In this document: positions 1 through 4,709 of the stretch, piece by piece | How the letters are laid out: each line of letters begins with the position of its first letter | Numbering within the stretch: position 1 is the stretch's first letter | DNA from: Candidatus Pacearchaeota archaeon | Lineage (GTDB): Archaea > Nanobdellota > Nanobdellia > Pacearchaeales > GW2011-AR1 | DNA: 8,700 bases | Reading direction: 5' to 3' | Assembly (NCBI GenBank): GCA_002687255.1 | Contig: NYZR01000054.1 | Coordinates: forward strand, 1-8,700 | Notes under the pieces: generated by a model | What the model was told of the DNA's origin: nothing | The model's input: only the letters and a program-made list of their open reading frames with translations | Database searches by the model: none | Position numbers and translations under genes: made by a program

Positions 1-1
1 C

Positions 2-193
2 GTGCAGCAAAGGTTTCTAACCTGGTGCGCGTCTAAGATCCACCGAGCGGCCTGGGGTGACAAGGTTGATATTAACGTAACAAAAACCATTGATATATCC
101 CCTGCCCTGGCCCTGGCTGTTGAGCGTATGGCCGCGGTTGGCCCTGGTTCGCGCCTGGTCGAAGCTGTCGGCGGGCCTGTTGAAGATCAATAG
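2..193 (+). CDS. Terminase small subunit, C-terminal end (5' truncated by window)
   Basis: The frame is open from the window edge to a TAG at 191-193, giving the last 63 residues of a longer protein. Seen: a segment reading RFLTWCASKIHRAAWGDKVD, followed by a polar stretch and an Ala/Leu/Arg-rich helix-like tail ending in VEDQ. Family knowledge: many phage small terminases end with a W/R-x-x-SK-x-x-x-x-x-x-GDK(V/L) segment after the oligomerisation region, and the position upstream of a large terminase fits. The protein would bind the packaging site and load the large subunit and procapsid. The DNA is clearly richer in G+C than the genes after 492 and dense in CCTGG. The GTG at 2 is simply the first codon visible, not the start. 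Alternative: the tail of another DNA-binding phage protein. The assignment rests on a short segment. Confidence 0.6.
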   Translation: MQQRFLTWCASKIHRAAWGDKVDINVTKTIDISPALALAVERMAAVGPGSRLVEAVGGPVEDQ

Positions 194-406
194 GGGCCAG
201 CGCTGCTTTCCTTCAAATCTCCCCTGGCATAACATAAGCGCTATTATGAGACCGTGTAGGCTATGGCCGCAACTATATGGGCAATGGGTCCGCCAGGATC
301 CCCGCGCTGATCTAAATGGCAGATGGTCCGAAAACAAAACAGGGCGCAGGATCTGCGGGCCTGGTTTCAAATCTGGTCCGAATTATGAATCGAATTTCAA
401 ACCTGG
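21..406 (+). repeat. Cluster of CCWGG sites and short TTCAAAYCT direct repeats
   Basis: CCTGG begins at 21, 51, 106, 112, 143, 154, 223, 360 and 402, with one inverted copy (CCAGG) at 293: ten CCWGG sites in about 390 bases, against roughly a dozen that I can find in the remaining 8.3 kb. TTCAAAYCT recurs at 212, 366 and 396, the last two within TTTCAAAYCTGG. TGGTCCGAA recurs at 324 and 374. Six of the CCTGG copies lie within the probable small-terminase gene and partly reflect CTG leucine codons; the others lie in the non-coding part. Function unknown. Repeats in and beside a small-terminase gene are where pac or cos sites usually lie, so a packaging-recognition role is a reasonable inference only. 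Confidence 0.4.
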
Positions 407-491
407 GGGGCGGGGAGGAATCGGCGGCTCCCCCCCCCCTCCAAGTACCTACGCGCTCTAATTTTTTTAATTTCCTTATGAGGGGCAAAAG
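194..491. other. Intergenic region between small terminase and hydrolase gene
   Basis: No convincing gene. Open frames here have no ribosome site, and their products are rich in Trp, Pro, Arg and Gly without family resemblance. The stretch holds the downstream part of the CCTGG/TTCAAAYCT repeat cluster, a G/C hairpin at 405-440, a T-rich run at 462-468 and the ribosome site GAGGGG at 480-485 for the next gene. I found no convincing -35/-10 pair. Base composition changes sharply near 460, from GC-rich to AT/G-rich. Confidence 0.6.
405..440. other. Strong G/C hairpin with C10 tract
   Basis: Left arm 405-417 (six G, C, four G, A, G) pairs with 428-440 (C, T, ten C, T): eleven Watson-Crick pairs, one C-C mismatch (411/434) and a terminal G-T pair, around a 10-base loop at 418-427. 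The nearest T run (462-468) starts more than 20 bases downstream, so this does not look like a normal intrinsic terminator. The G arm could also form a quadruplex on the + strand. A run of ten C is prone to slippage both in replication and in sequencing, so its exact length is uncertain. Confidence 0.55.
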
Positions 492-1082
492 ATGAAATAT
501 GAGGATATAAGGGATACTTTGGATACGGGGGATATAGTATTATTTTCAGGTAAGGGCAGGATAAGTGGTCTTATAAAGTGGGTTACGAAGTCGGAGTGGA
601 GTCATATTGGGATGGTATTAAGGCTTGTTGAGTGGAATATGCTTCTTTTATGGGAGTCGACTACTTTGAGTAAGATCAAGGATATTCAGAGTGGTGAAGC
701 GCGTCAGGGGGTGCAGTTAGTGCCTTTAAGTGAGAGGTTGAAGGTTTATGATGGTAGGGTTGGGATACGCAGGCTCAATTATTTTGATAAATATCAGGCG
801 GTGGATACTATGGCGCTTATGGAGTTCAGGCGGGAGGTTAAGGGTAGGCCGTATGAACGGAGTAAATTGGAGTTGCTGAAATCGGCTTATGACGGGCCTT
901 TCGGTAAGAACGAAGAGGATTTGAGTAGTCTTTTCTGTTCTGAGCTTGTGGCGGAGGCATATCAGAGGTTAGGTTTGCTTACGGAAGGTACGCCGAGTAA
1001 TGAATTTACGCCTGCGGATTTTGGGGGAGATATAAATTTGATTAATGCGGATTTATCGGAAACGATCGAAGTGGAGGGCTGA
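492..1082 (+). CDS. YiiX/NlpC-P60-like permuted papain-fold hydrolase
   Basis: A 196-residue protein with the layout of the circularly permuted NlpC/P60 (YiiX/YebB-like) cysteine hydrolases. Seen: an opening TGDIVLFSG (residues 12-20), then SHIGMVLR (37-44) with the probable catalytic His38, LLWEST (52-57) with Glu55, and near the C-terminus LFCSELVAEAYQ (147-158) with the probable nucleophile Cys149 and Glu151, then FTPADF (172-177). His before Cys is the diagnostic order of the permuted group. Family members cleave or transfer on amide or ester bonds in peptides or lipids; the substrate here is unknown. There is no signal peptide, so it would act in the cytoplasm or in the virion. Ribosome site GAGGGG at 480-485, 6 bases before the ATG. 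The + strand is very C-poor (positions 481-600: 41 G, 8 C by hand count), unlike the terminase gene, which suggests separate acquisition. The next gene follows after one base. Confidence 0.75.
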   Translation: MKYEDIRDTLDTGDIVLFSGKGRISGLIKWVTKSEWSHIGMVLRLVEWNMLLLWESTTLSKIKDIQSGEARQGVQLVPLSERLKVYDGRVGIRRLNYFDKYQAVDTMALMEFRREVKGRPYERSKLELLKSAYDGPFGKNEEDLSSLFCSELVAEAYQRLGLLTEGTPSNEFTPADFGGDINLINADLSETIEVEG

Positions 1083-1083
1083 A

Positions 1084-1224
1084 ATGACGTTTATAACCAG
1101 CGGTAAGGTGATTATTAAGAAAGAGACGGGTAAAGCGGTAGGGCGCGGAAAGACGAAGGCAAGTGCCAAGGCTTCTGCCAGGATACGTAACGTCAAGTCG
1201 AAGGACAGGAAAAAAATATTTTAA
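1084..1224 (+). CDS. Small, very basic protein of unknown function (46 aa)
   Basis: Begins one base after the preceding stop, with a good ribosome site (GGAGGG, 1073-1078) inside the end of that gene, so the two are probably translated together. The product has 15 Lys/Arg and only two acidic residues. The middle is a low-complexity run (GRGKTKASAKASAR, residues 20-33), reminiscent of histone-like or nucleic-acid-binding tails. There are no Cys residues and no membrane segment. It shares the C-poor composition of the preceding gene. I do not recognise a family; binding to DNA or RNA is inferred only from charge. Its shortness leaves some doubt, but spacing, ribosome site and composition support a real gene. 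Confidence 0.6.
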   Translation: MTFITSGKVIIKKETGKAVGRGKTKASAKASARIRNVKSKDRKKIF

Positions 1225-1226
1225 AT

Positions 1227-1242
1227 CGTCTAATATTAGATG
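1227..1242. promoter_or_regulatory. Palindrome copy 1 (candidate operator)
   Basis: CGTCTAATATTAGATG: a perfect 12-base palindrome TCTAATATTAGA (1229-1240) with partly symmetric flanks. It matches copy 2 at 15 of 16 positions and lies 3 bases after the stop of the small basic protein gene. A symmetric site of this length suits a dimeric repressor. An RNA hairpin is less likely because the symmetry has no room for a loop. Confidence 0.5.
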
Positions 1243-1286
1243 AAAAGGAGGATTCTTGGATGGTGGAAATACTGTAAGGTGTTTAA

Positions 1287-1385
1287 ATGAGGATGGATGC
1301 GACCAAGATAAATATTTTTGATATTTTTAAAAAGAAGCAAATATTGGCGTCTAATATTAGACGGGATGTGAATTATACGGCTTGA
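1287..1385 (+). CDS. Doubtful 32-residue open frame
   Basis: ATG at 1287, TGA at 1383-1385; the product is rich in Lys, Ile and Phe (MRMDATKINIFDIFKKK at its start). Only a weak ribosome site (AAGG, 1276-1279) precedes it. Palindrome copy 2 lies inside and would encode part of residues 21-26, which argues that the DNA is a binding site rather than a gene. No family resemblance. Recorded for completeness; more likely not a gene. Confidence 0.15.
   Translation: MRMDATKINIFDIFKKKQILASNIRRDVNYTA
1348..1363. promoter_or_regulatory. Palindrome copy 2 (candidate operator)
   Basis: CGTCTAATATTAGACG is a perfect 16-base palindrome. Its centre is 121 bases from that of copy 1, a spacing that would allow a repressor dimer pair to loop the DNA. 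I saw no third full copy in the window. Confidence 0.5.
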
Positions 1386-1418
1386 TGATAGGTATTGCTA
1401 ACAAATCAAGATACACAA

Positions 1419-1508
1419 CTGGTGTTTTTTCTGGTGTTACAAGAGGTTGTTATGTATGAAGTTGAGTGAATTGAATTCTGGTGTTTTTCTGGTGAAACCT
1501 TGGTGAAA
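1419..1508 (+). repeat. TGGTG repeat patch, iteron-like
   Basis: TGGTG begins at 1420, 1432, 1479, 1490 and 1501. The two longer units CTGGTGTTTTTTCTGGTG (1419-1436) and CTGGTGTTTTTCTGGTG (1478-1494) differ by one T; a fifth copy, TGGTGAAA, repeats the preceding TGGTGAAA 11 bases on. Spacings of 11-12 bases inside each group put the copies on one face of the helix. The patch ends 11 bases before the start of the next gene. Possible roles: a regulator array, an iteron-type replication or recombination site, or slippage debris. Confidence 0.45.
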
Positions 1509-1519
1509 GTGTTTGAAAG

Positions 1520-1774
1520 ATGATAAGAGCATTATCTCCGACTAAAAAGAGTATTTTATACAAGATAGCCGAGTTTAAGATTAAATATACGAAGCGGCAC
1601 GGGAAGCATCCGAACGTTATGTACCTTGATCCAGACGAAAGGGAAGATTTGAGGAAAGCGTGCGGTATAAAAGAGTGGAAGTGGCCAGTAGTAATTTCGG
1701 GAATGCAATTAAGGAAACATGAAGAATATACGAATATAGGCGGCTTTATGGTCAGGAAGATGGATTCTCAATGA
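1520..1774 (+). CDS. Small phage protein of unknown function (84 aa)
   Basis: The protein has a Lys-rich N-terminal helix, the segment KRHGKHPNVMYLDPDEREDL (residues 26-45) and a C-terminal SGMQLRKHEEYTNIGGFMVRK (60-80). The 'GK-P-x-x-(I/M)YL-x-x-x-E-x-x-x-L' pattern followed by a short beta-like end recurs in many small uncharacterised phage proteins, but no function is known to me. There is no strong ribosome site (only GAAAG ahead of the ATG). The stop overlaps the next start (ATGA, 1771-1774), so it is probably translated together with the HNH gene. High Lys content would suit nucleic-acid binding, but this is only inference. Confidence 0.6.
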   Translation: MIRALSPTKKSILYKIAEFKIKYTKRHGKHPNVMYLDPDEREDLRKACGIKEWKWPVVISGMQLRKHEEYTNIGGFMVRKMDSQ

Positions 1775-2133
1775 TAAGTTTGGTCGGAATATTAACCGAT
1801 AGGATTGCTGGTAAGGCCCCAAAGGGCGCTAGACGCTCTTCTAAGTGGAGGAAGGTGCGTAAGGCATTTCTGAAGGAAAACCCCAGATGTTCTGTCTGCG
1901 GCTCAACAAAAAAGATAGAAGTTCATCATGTAGTACCTTTTTACCTTATTCCCGACTTGGAGTTGAGAAGTGATAACCTGGCCACATTATGCGAGAATAA
2001 AAAGTATGGAATCAACTGTCATCTTCTTGTCGGGCACCTTGGCAATTACAGGCGTATTAACGCCAATGTGGAACATGATATTTTTATCTGGCGGATGAAA
2101 ATAGGCAAACATCCGCACACAATGGAAAAATAA
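1771..2133 (+). CDS. HNH endonuclease
   Basis: A 120-residue metal-dependent DNA nuclease of the compact phage HNH type. Seen: a basic N-terminal region with SSKWRKVRKAFLKENP (23-38), CSVC (40-43), EVHHVVPF (50-57) holding the catalytic His pair, LRSDNLATLC (65-74) with Asn69 and Cys74, and NCHLLVGH (82-89) with Cys83 and His84. Cys40, Cys43, Cys74 and Cys83 probably hold a structural zinc; His52/53, Asn69 and His84 make the beta-beta-alpha-metal nuclease site. The set is complete, so activity is expected. HNH proteins next to terminase genes help DNA packaging in some phages (HK97 gp74 is the known case). Here it lies upstream of the large terminase, separated by three small genes. A free-standing homing role is the alternative. 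The start overlaps the previous stop. Confidence 0.88.
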   Translation: MISLVGILTDRIAGKAPKGARRSSKWRKVRKAFLKENPRCSVCGSTKKIEVHHVVPFYLIPDLELRSDNLATLCENKKYGINCHLLVGHLGNYRRINANVEHDIFIWRMKIGKHPHTMEK

Positions 2134-2134
2134 T

Positions 2135-2257
2135 ATGATGATACTGTATGGGGTCATAGGCGTAATATTAGGGCTGGCGCTTATGATTATCCTGACTATG
2201 AGATACATGGATAGAAGGGCGTGGAAGCGTCTTAATCTTAAAGATGAAGAGGATTGA
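2135..2257 (+). CDS. Small single-pass membrane protein (40 aa)
   Basis: Starts one base after the HNH stop with ATGATG; no separate ribosome site, so translation probably follows from the HNH gene. Residues 2-22 are one hydrophobic segment (MILYGVIGVILGLALMIILT), long enough to cross a membrane, followed by a basic patch (RYMDRRAWKRL, 23-33) and an acidic end (KDEED). By the positive-inside rule the C-terminus should be cytoplasmic. No family recognised; it is too short for a holin with confidence, and a lysis role is not supported by the neighbours. Confidence 0.55.
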   Translation: MMILYGVIGVILGLALMIILTMRYMDRRAWKRLNLKDEED

Positions 2258-2261
2258 TTCT

Positions 2262-2477
2262 ATGGATGCGCTTGATGCTTTATTATGTTTGGGCTATGCA
2301 ATCGTAAAGGAAATGCCAGAGAGCGGTACTCTTATTAACGGCCCCAGGTTCAGGTTGTGCAGCGCTGCGACCGAACCGCGGCATTCCCATTCCGTCTCGC
2401 TTCTGCTCGGAGAAGTGGATGATGCGAGAATGTATTATTCCAGAAGACTGATCGAAGAAGGGAAAAAATTACCGTGA
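2262..2477 (+). CDS. Hypothetical protein (71 aa)
   Basis: I chose the ATG at 2262 because GAGG at 2249-2252 sits 9 bases before it; the in-frame ATG at 2244 has no ribosome site and would overlap the previous gene by 14 bases. The protein begins MDALDALLCLGYAIVKEMPE, has a central region with RFRLCSAATEPRHSHSVSLL, and ends with a charged helix-like segment (YYSRRLIEEGKKLP). No conserved domain recognised and no membrane segment. It sits in the tight run of small genes before the large terminase; its stop overlaps the next start by four bases (GTGA). Confidence 0.55.
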   Translation: MDALDALLCLGYAIVKEMPESGTLINGPRFRLCSAATEPRHSHSVSLLLGEVDDARMYYSRRLIEEGKKLP

Positions 2478-2698
2478 GGAAAATTATTATAGTTGATAAT
2501 TGTCGTGAATGTCCTTATCATGAGCAGATGTGGACAGGGGAATATGCAAAGGCGCAGCGCACTTATTTCTGCGCTAATTCTCCCGTTCAAATGCTGATAC
2601 CGAACAAGAACTGGCACGAAATACATGAAGACTGCGGGCTGGAGGATGAAGGCTGCGAACTAGAGGATTTGGAAAATATTACGAGGGCGTACGCATAA
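2474..2698 (+). CDS. Small Cys-rich, probably zinc-binding protein (74 aa)
   Basis: Starts with GTG at 2474, overlapping the previous stop; an AAGAAGGG ribosome site lies 11 bases upstream. Five cysteines: C10-x-x-C13-P at the N-terminus, C33 (YFC), C54 (EDCGL) and C61. The layout 'CxxCP ... YFC ... I...IHEDC.L' is typical of small phage proteins thought to bind zinc through four Cys (here 10, 13, 33, 54). The C-terminal third is strongly acidic. Function is unknown. It lies directly against the large terminase gene, with no intergenic base. Confidence 0.6.
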   Translation: MRKIIIVDNCRECPYHEQMWTGEYAKAQRTYFCANSPVQMLIPNKNWHEIHEDCGLEDEGCELEDLENITRAYA

Positions 2699-4252
2699 AT
2701 GACAGAAGGGATGAAATATAGTTCCGAACAGGAATTACAACTTGTCGATCGAATACTCTCCCCCGATATTATGATCTATCCAGAGAAGTTTGTAATGTTT
2801 GTCTATCCGTGGGGAGTGACGGGCACACCCCTGCACAACAAAACAGGCCCCCGTAAGTGGCAGAGAGAAGAGCTTCAGAAGATCGGTCAGCATAATCTGG
2901 AGAACCAGCAGAGGATAAACAGGGGAGAAGCCCCCCTACCTTACAACCTTGCGATCGCATCGGGCAGGGGAGTGGGTAAATCCGCATTTGTATCTTGGAT
3001 TACCCATTGGGCACAGTCAACCCAGATAGGCTCAACCGTGATTCTTACCGCAAATACAGAACAACAACTCCTTTCCCGTACATGGCCAGAGCTTGGTAAA
3101 TGGATTACGCTGGGCATAAACAGTCATTGGTTCAAGCGTACGGCAACCGCACTCAGACCCGTCTCGTGGCTGAGTATCGCAAAATCTGGAATCGATACCG
3201 CATATTACTACGCCCAGGCTCAGTTGTGGTCCGAAGAGACACCAGACGCATTTGCGGGTGCTCATAACGAAAACGGCATAATCCTGATAATGGATGAAGG
3301 ATCTGGTATACCTAAATCGATTTGGGATGTATCGGAGGGGTTCTTTACGGAGCCGATATATATGAGATTTTGGATAACGTTCTCTAATCCCCGCAGACCG
3401 CAGGGAGAATTTTTTCAATGCTTTCATAAAAATAAAGAGTTCTGGCGTACAAGGAATATAGATGCCAGAGACGTTGAGGGAACGGATAAGGCCGTTTACC
3501 AGAAACTTATCAAAAAGCACGGAGAGGACAGCGACGTTGCCCGTGTCGAGGTTAAAGGGCAATTTCCCCGTACGGGTTCTGACCAGCTTATAGGGTACGC
3601 CGCCGTTGAGACTGCAGCGGGCCGTCTTATAGAAATGAAAGATGTTGAGGGTTCCGCAAAGATTATGGGGGTGGATGTCGCACGTTACGGTGACGATGCG
3701 ACCGTTATACAGAAAAGACAGGGGTTGTTTGCACACGAACCGATAGAAATAAACAAGAAAGATAATATGACGGTTGCTGGGATAGTCGCGGGCGAGATGG
3801 AAAGATGGGGCGCGGATGCCTGTTTTATTGATGTCGGGGGAGGGCAAGGAGTGATAGATCGCCTGAGACAGTTAGGCTGGAACGTTCTTGAAGTGGATTC
3901 TGGTGCTTCCGCGGATAGAAAAGATTTATATTTAAATAAACGAGTCGAGATGTGGGATAAGGTTAATGAGTGGTTGACGGCAGGAGGAATCATACCAGAC
4001 CACGAACAACTAAAGGAAGACCTTTCCTCCCCGACTTATGCATATACCCCTACAACCAATAAGAAGGTGCTGGAGAGTGTGGATTCGATGAAAGAGAGAA
4101 ATCTGCCGTCTCCCGATTTTGCCTCCGCGCTGGCATTCACCTTTGCTTATGATGTTGCCCCGCGGGTGGGAATAAAGAACGATGGTATGGGGAAGATAGT
4201 CGATACGTGGGATATATATGACACGGAAACCGTGAATAGTGGGAAAAAATAA
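2699..4252 (+). CDS. terL: Terminase large subunit (packaging ATPase and nuclease)
   Basis: The 517-residue motor that cuts concatemeric phage DNA and pumps it into the procapsid through the portal. ATPase part: Walker A SGRGVGKS (88-95), Walker B ILIMDE (195-200) with Glu200 as the likely catalytic base, and the coupling motif WITFSNPR (225-232). Nuclease part, RNase H fold: GVDVARYGDD (324-333) with Asp326, FIDVGG (376-381) with Asp378, and LPSPDFASAL (469-478) with Asp473, giving the acidic metal-binding triad. All motifs are intact and length is normal. The start at 2699 directly follows the previous stop; GAGGG at 2683-2687 lies 11 bases upstream. An ATG at 2711 would remove four residues but has no spacing to its ribosome site. 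Unlike in most phages, the probable small subunit lies about 2.5 kb away instead of adjacent. Confidence 0.95.
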   Translation: MTEGMKYSSEQELQLVDRILSPDIMIYPEKFVMFVYPWGVTGTPLHNKTGPRKWQREELQKIGQHNLENQQRINRGEAPLPYNLAIASGRGVGKSAFVSWITHWAQSTQIGSTVILTANTEQQLLSRTWPELGKWITLGINSHWFKRTATALRPVSWLSIAKSGIDTAYYYAQAQLWSEETPDAFAGAHNENGIILIMDEGSGIPKSIWDVSEGFFTEPIYMRFWITFSNPRRPQGEFFQCFHKNKEFWRTRNIDARDVEGTDKAVYQKLIKKHGEDSDVARVEVKGQFPRTGSDQLIGYAAVETAAGRLIEMKDVEGSAKIMGVDVARYGDDATVIQKRQGLFAHEPIEINKKDNMTVAGIVAGEMERWGADACFIDVGGGQGVIDRLRQLGWNVLEVDSGASADRKDLYLNKRVEMWDKVNEWLTAGGIIPDHEQLKEDLSSPTYAYTPTTNKKVLESVDSMKERNLPSPDFASALAFTFAYDVAPRVGIKNDGMGKIVDTWDIYDTETVNSGKK

Positions 4253-4253
4253 C

Positions 4254-4282
4254 TTGACAAATGAAAATCTAGTTATTATGTA
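4254..4282 (+). promoter_or_regulatory. Promoter for the head genes
   Basis: A perfect -35 TTGACA (4254-4259) lies one base after the large terminase stop; after 17 bases comes TATGTA (4277-4282) as a moderate -10. TATTAT at 4274-4279 fits the -10 consensus better but leaves a spacer of only 14. The following 50 bases are AT-rich and lead to GAGGAGA (4319-4325) and the ATG at 4333. This would start a head-gene transcript separate from the terminase transcript, which is useful because capsid proteins are needed in larger amounts. The match is a standard sigma-70 type. Confidence 0.6.
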
Positions 4283-4332
4283 TTAGGGTAATTTTTACAA
4301 TATTTATATCTTTTTATTGAGGAGAATACAAT

Positions 4333-4563
4333 ATGTGTGGTGGTGGTGCTCCAAGTATTCCTCCGCCGCCTCCTCCTCCGCCGCCTCCTCCAACTCCGTC
4401 ACAGCCGAAGTCGGCAACTGCAAGTGCCAAGAAGGCTGAGAGTGATGAATTGAGGAATAAAGCGAAGGAATTTGCATCTACAAGGGGCGGCACTTTAGTT
4501 ACTGGCCCAAGTGGGCTGTTGGCAACAACAAGCGGTCAAAAGAAAACACTTTTGGGGGCTTGA
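4333..4563 (+). CDS. Small proline-rich phage protein, MC-N-terminus type (76 aa)
   Basis: Begins MCGGGAPSI, followed by eleven consecutive Pro (residues 10-20), a Lys/Ala-rich linker predicted to be helical, and an end with GGTLVTGPSGLLAT (52-65) and KKTLLGA (70-76). Small proteins with Met-Cys at the start, a Pro stretch and a closing 'TxLTG..G......KTLLG' pattern sit between terminase, portal and capsid genes in many podoviruses; their role is not established, though a virion or connector part is commonly supposed. Strong ribosome site GAGGAGA (4319-4325), 7 bases before the ATG. It is the first gene after the predicted promoter. Eleven Pro in a row should stall ribosomes without EF-P. The gene ends about 80 bases before a large hairpin. 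Confidence 0.75.
   Translation: MCGGGAPSIPPPPPPPPPPPTPSQPKSATASAKKAESDELRNKAKEFASTRGGTLVTGPSGLLATTSGQKKTLLGA
4360..4389 (+). repeat. Tandem 15-base repeat coding for polyproline
   Basis: CCTCCGCCGCCTCCT occurs exactly twice in tandem (4360-4374 and 4375-4389), coding for ten of the eleven Pro. An in-frame duplication of five codons is the simplest explanation, so Pro-tract length is likely to vary among relatives. Confidence 0.85.
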
Positions 4564-4574
4564 TATGATGTGGA

Positions 4575-4604
4575 TTGACTGAACTTTAAAAAAAGCGTTA
4601 AAAC
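4575..4604 (+). promoter_or_regulatory. Weak possible promoter before the portal hairpin
   Basis: TTGACT (4575-4580), an 18-base spacer and TAAAAC (4599-4604). If used, the RNA would begin just ahead of the 4644-4702 hairpin, making that hairpin a leader structure of the portal transcript. The match to consensus is only fair, and the region is AT-rich. Confidence 0.2.
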
Positions 4605-4643
4605 CAAATAAGCTGGTAGATAAACCCCCTATCGGTTTGTTTT

Positions 4644-4702
4644 GCAATAAGAAAGCAAGGCTAGTCGGAGCCGACTCTCTGACACCTTGCTTTTTTTATT
4701 GC
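4644..4702 (+). terminator. Structured RNA element A: long hairpin with U-tract before the portal gene
   Basis: GCAATAA (4644-4650) pairs with TTATTGC (4696-4702), and AAAGCAAGG (4652-4660) with CCTTGCTTT (4685-4693). Inside is a second hairpin AGTCG-GAGC-CGACT (4663-4676) with a GAGC tetraloop, followed by an unpaired CTCTGACA. Seven T follow CCTTGC, so it can act as an intrinsic terminator, or a partial one, as the portal gene begins only 7 bases later. The same internal plan recurs at 7416-7465 with different stem sequences. Confidence 0.7.
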
Positions 4703-4709
4703 TATAAAT

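Larger units (their letters stand above)
1225..1519. other. Gene-poor regulatory-looking region
   Basis: About 295 bases without a convincing gene. It holds two near-identical palindromes (1227-1242, 1348-1363), five TGGTG repeats (1420-1505), a strong ribosome-site-like AAAAGGAGG at 1243-1251 followed by a five-codon frame (1260-1277), and a chain of very short frames (1287-1385, 1385-1459, 1456-1506) linked by TGATG and ATGA overlaps. The region is AT-rich and C-poor. No clear -35/-10 pair was found. Confidence 0.6.

Noticed and set aside
90..461. A 123-codon open frame on the + strand overlapping the small terminase end
   Set aside because: It starts with TTG and has no ribosome site; the product is full of Trp, Pro and Arg with no family pattern, and it overlaps a better supported frame. 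Treated as non-coding.
2160..2175. A possible third operator copy (GGCGTAATATTAGGG)
   Set aside because: It shares only the TAATATTAG core, lacks the symmetric flanks and lies inside the membrane protein gene.
2244..2261. An earlier ATG for the 71-residue hypothetical protein
   Set aside because: There is no ribosome site before 2244 and it overlaps the membrane protein gene; the ATG at 2262 has GAGG at suitable distance.
2951..2958. GCGATCGC, the HIP1 motif abundant in cyanobacteria
   Set aside because: I saw only a single copy, inside the large terminase gene; not evidence for a cyanobacterial host.
3032..3847. A 271-codon open frame on the minus strand
   Set aside because: It lies wholly within the large terminase gene, which has all its motifs; the antisense product has no recognisable pattern and no ribosome site was seen.
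1159..4431. A shared 12-base sequence GCAAGTGCCAAG at 1159-1170 and 4420-4431
   Set aside because: About two 12-base matches are expected by chance in a window of this size, and both copies are in coding sequence for Lys/Ala/Ser-rich segments.
4621..4643. A small AAACC/GGTTT hairpin before element A
   Set aside because: Only five pairs with a seven-base loop; too weak to call as a separate terminator.
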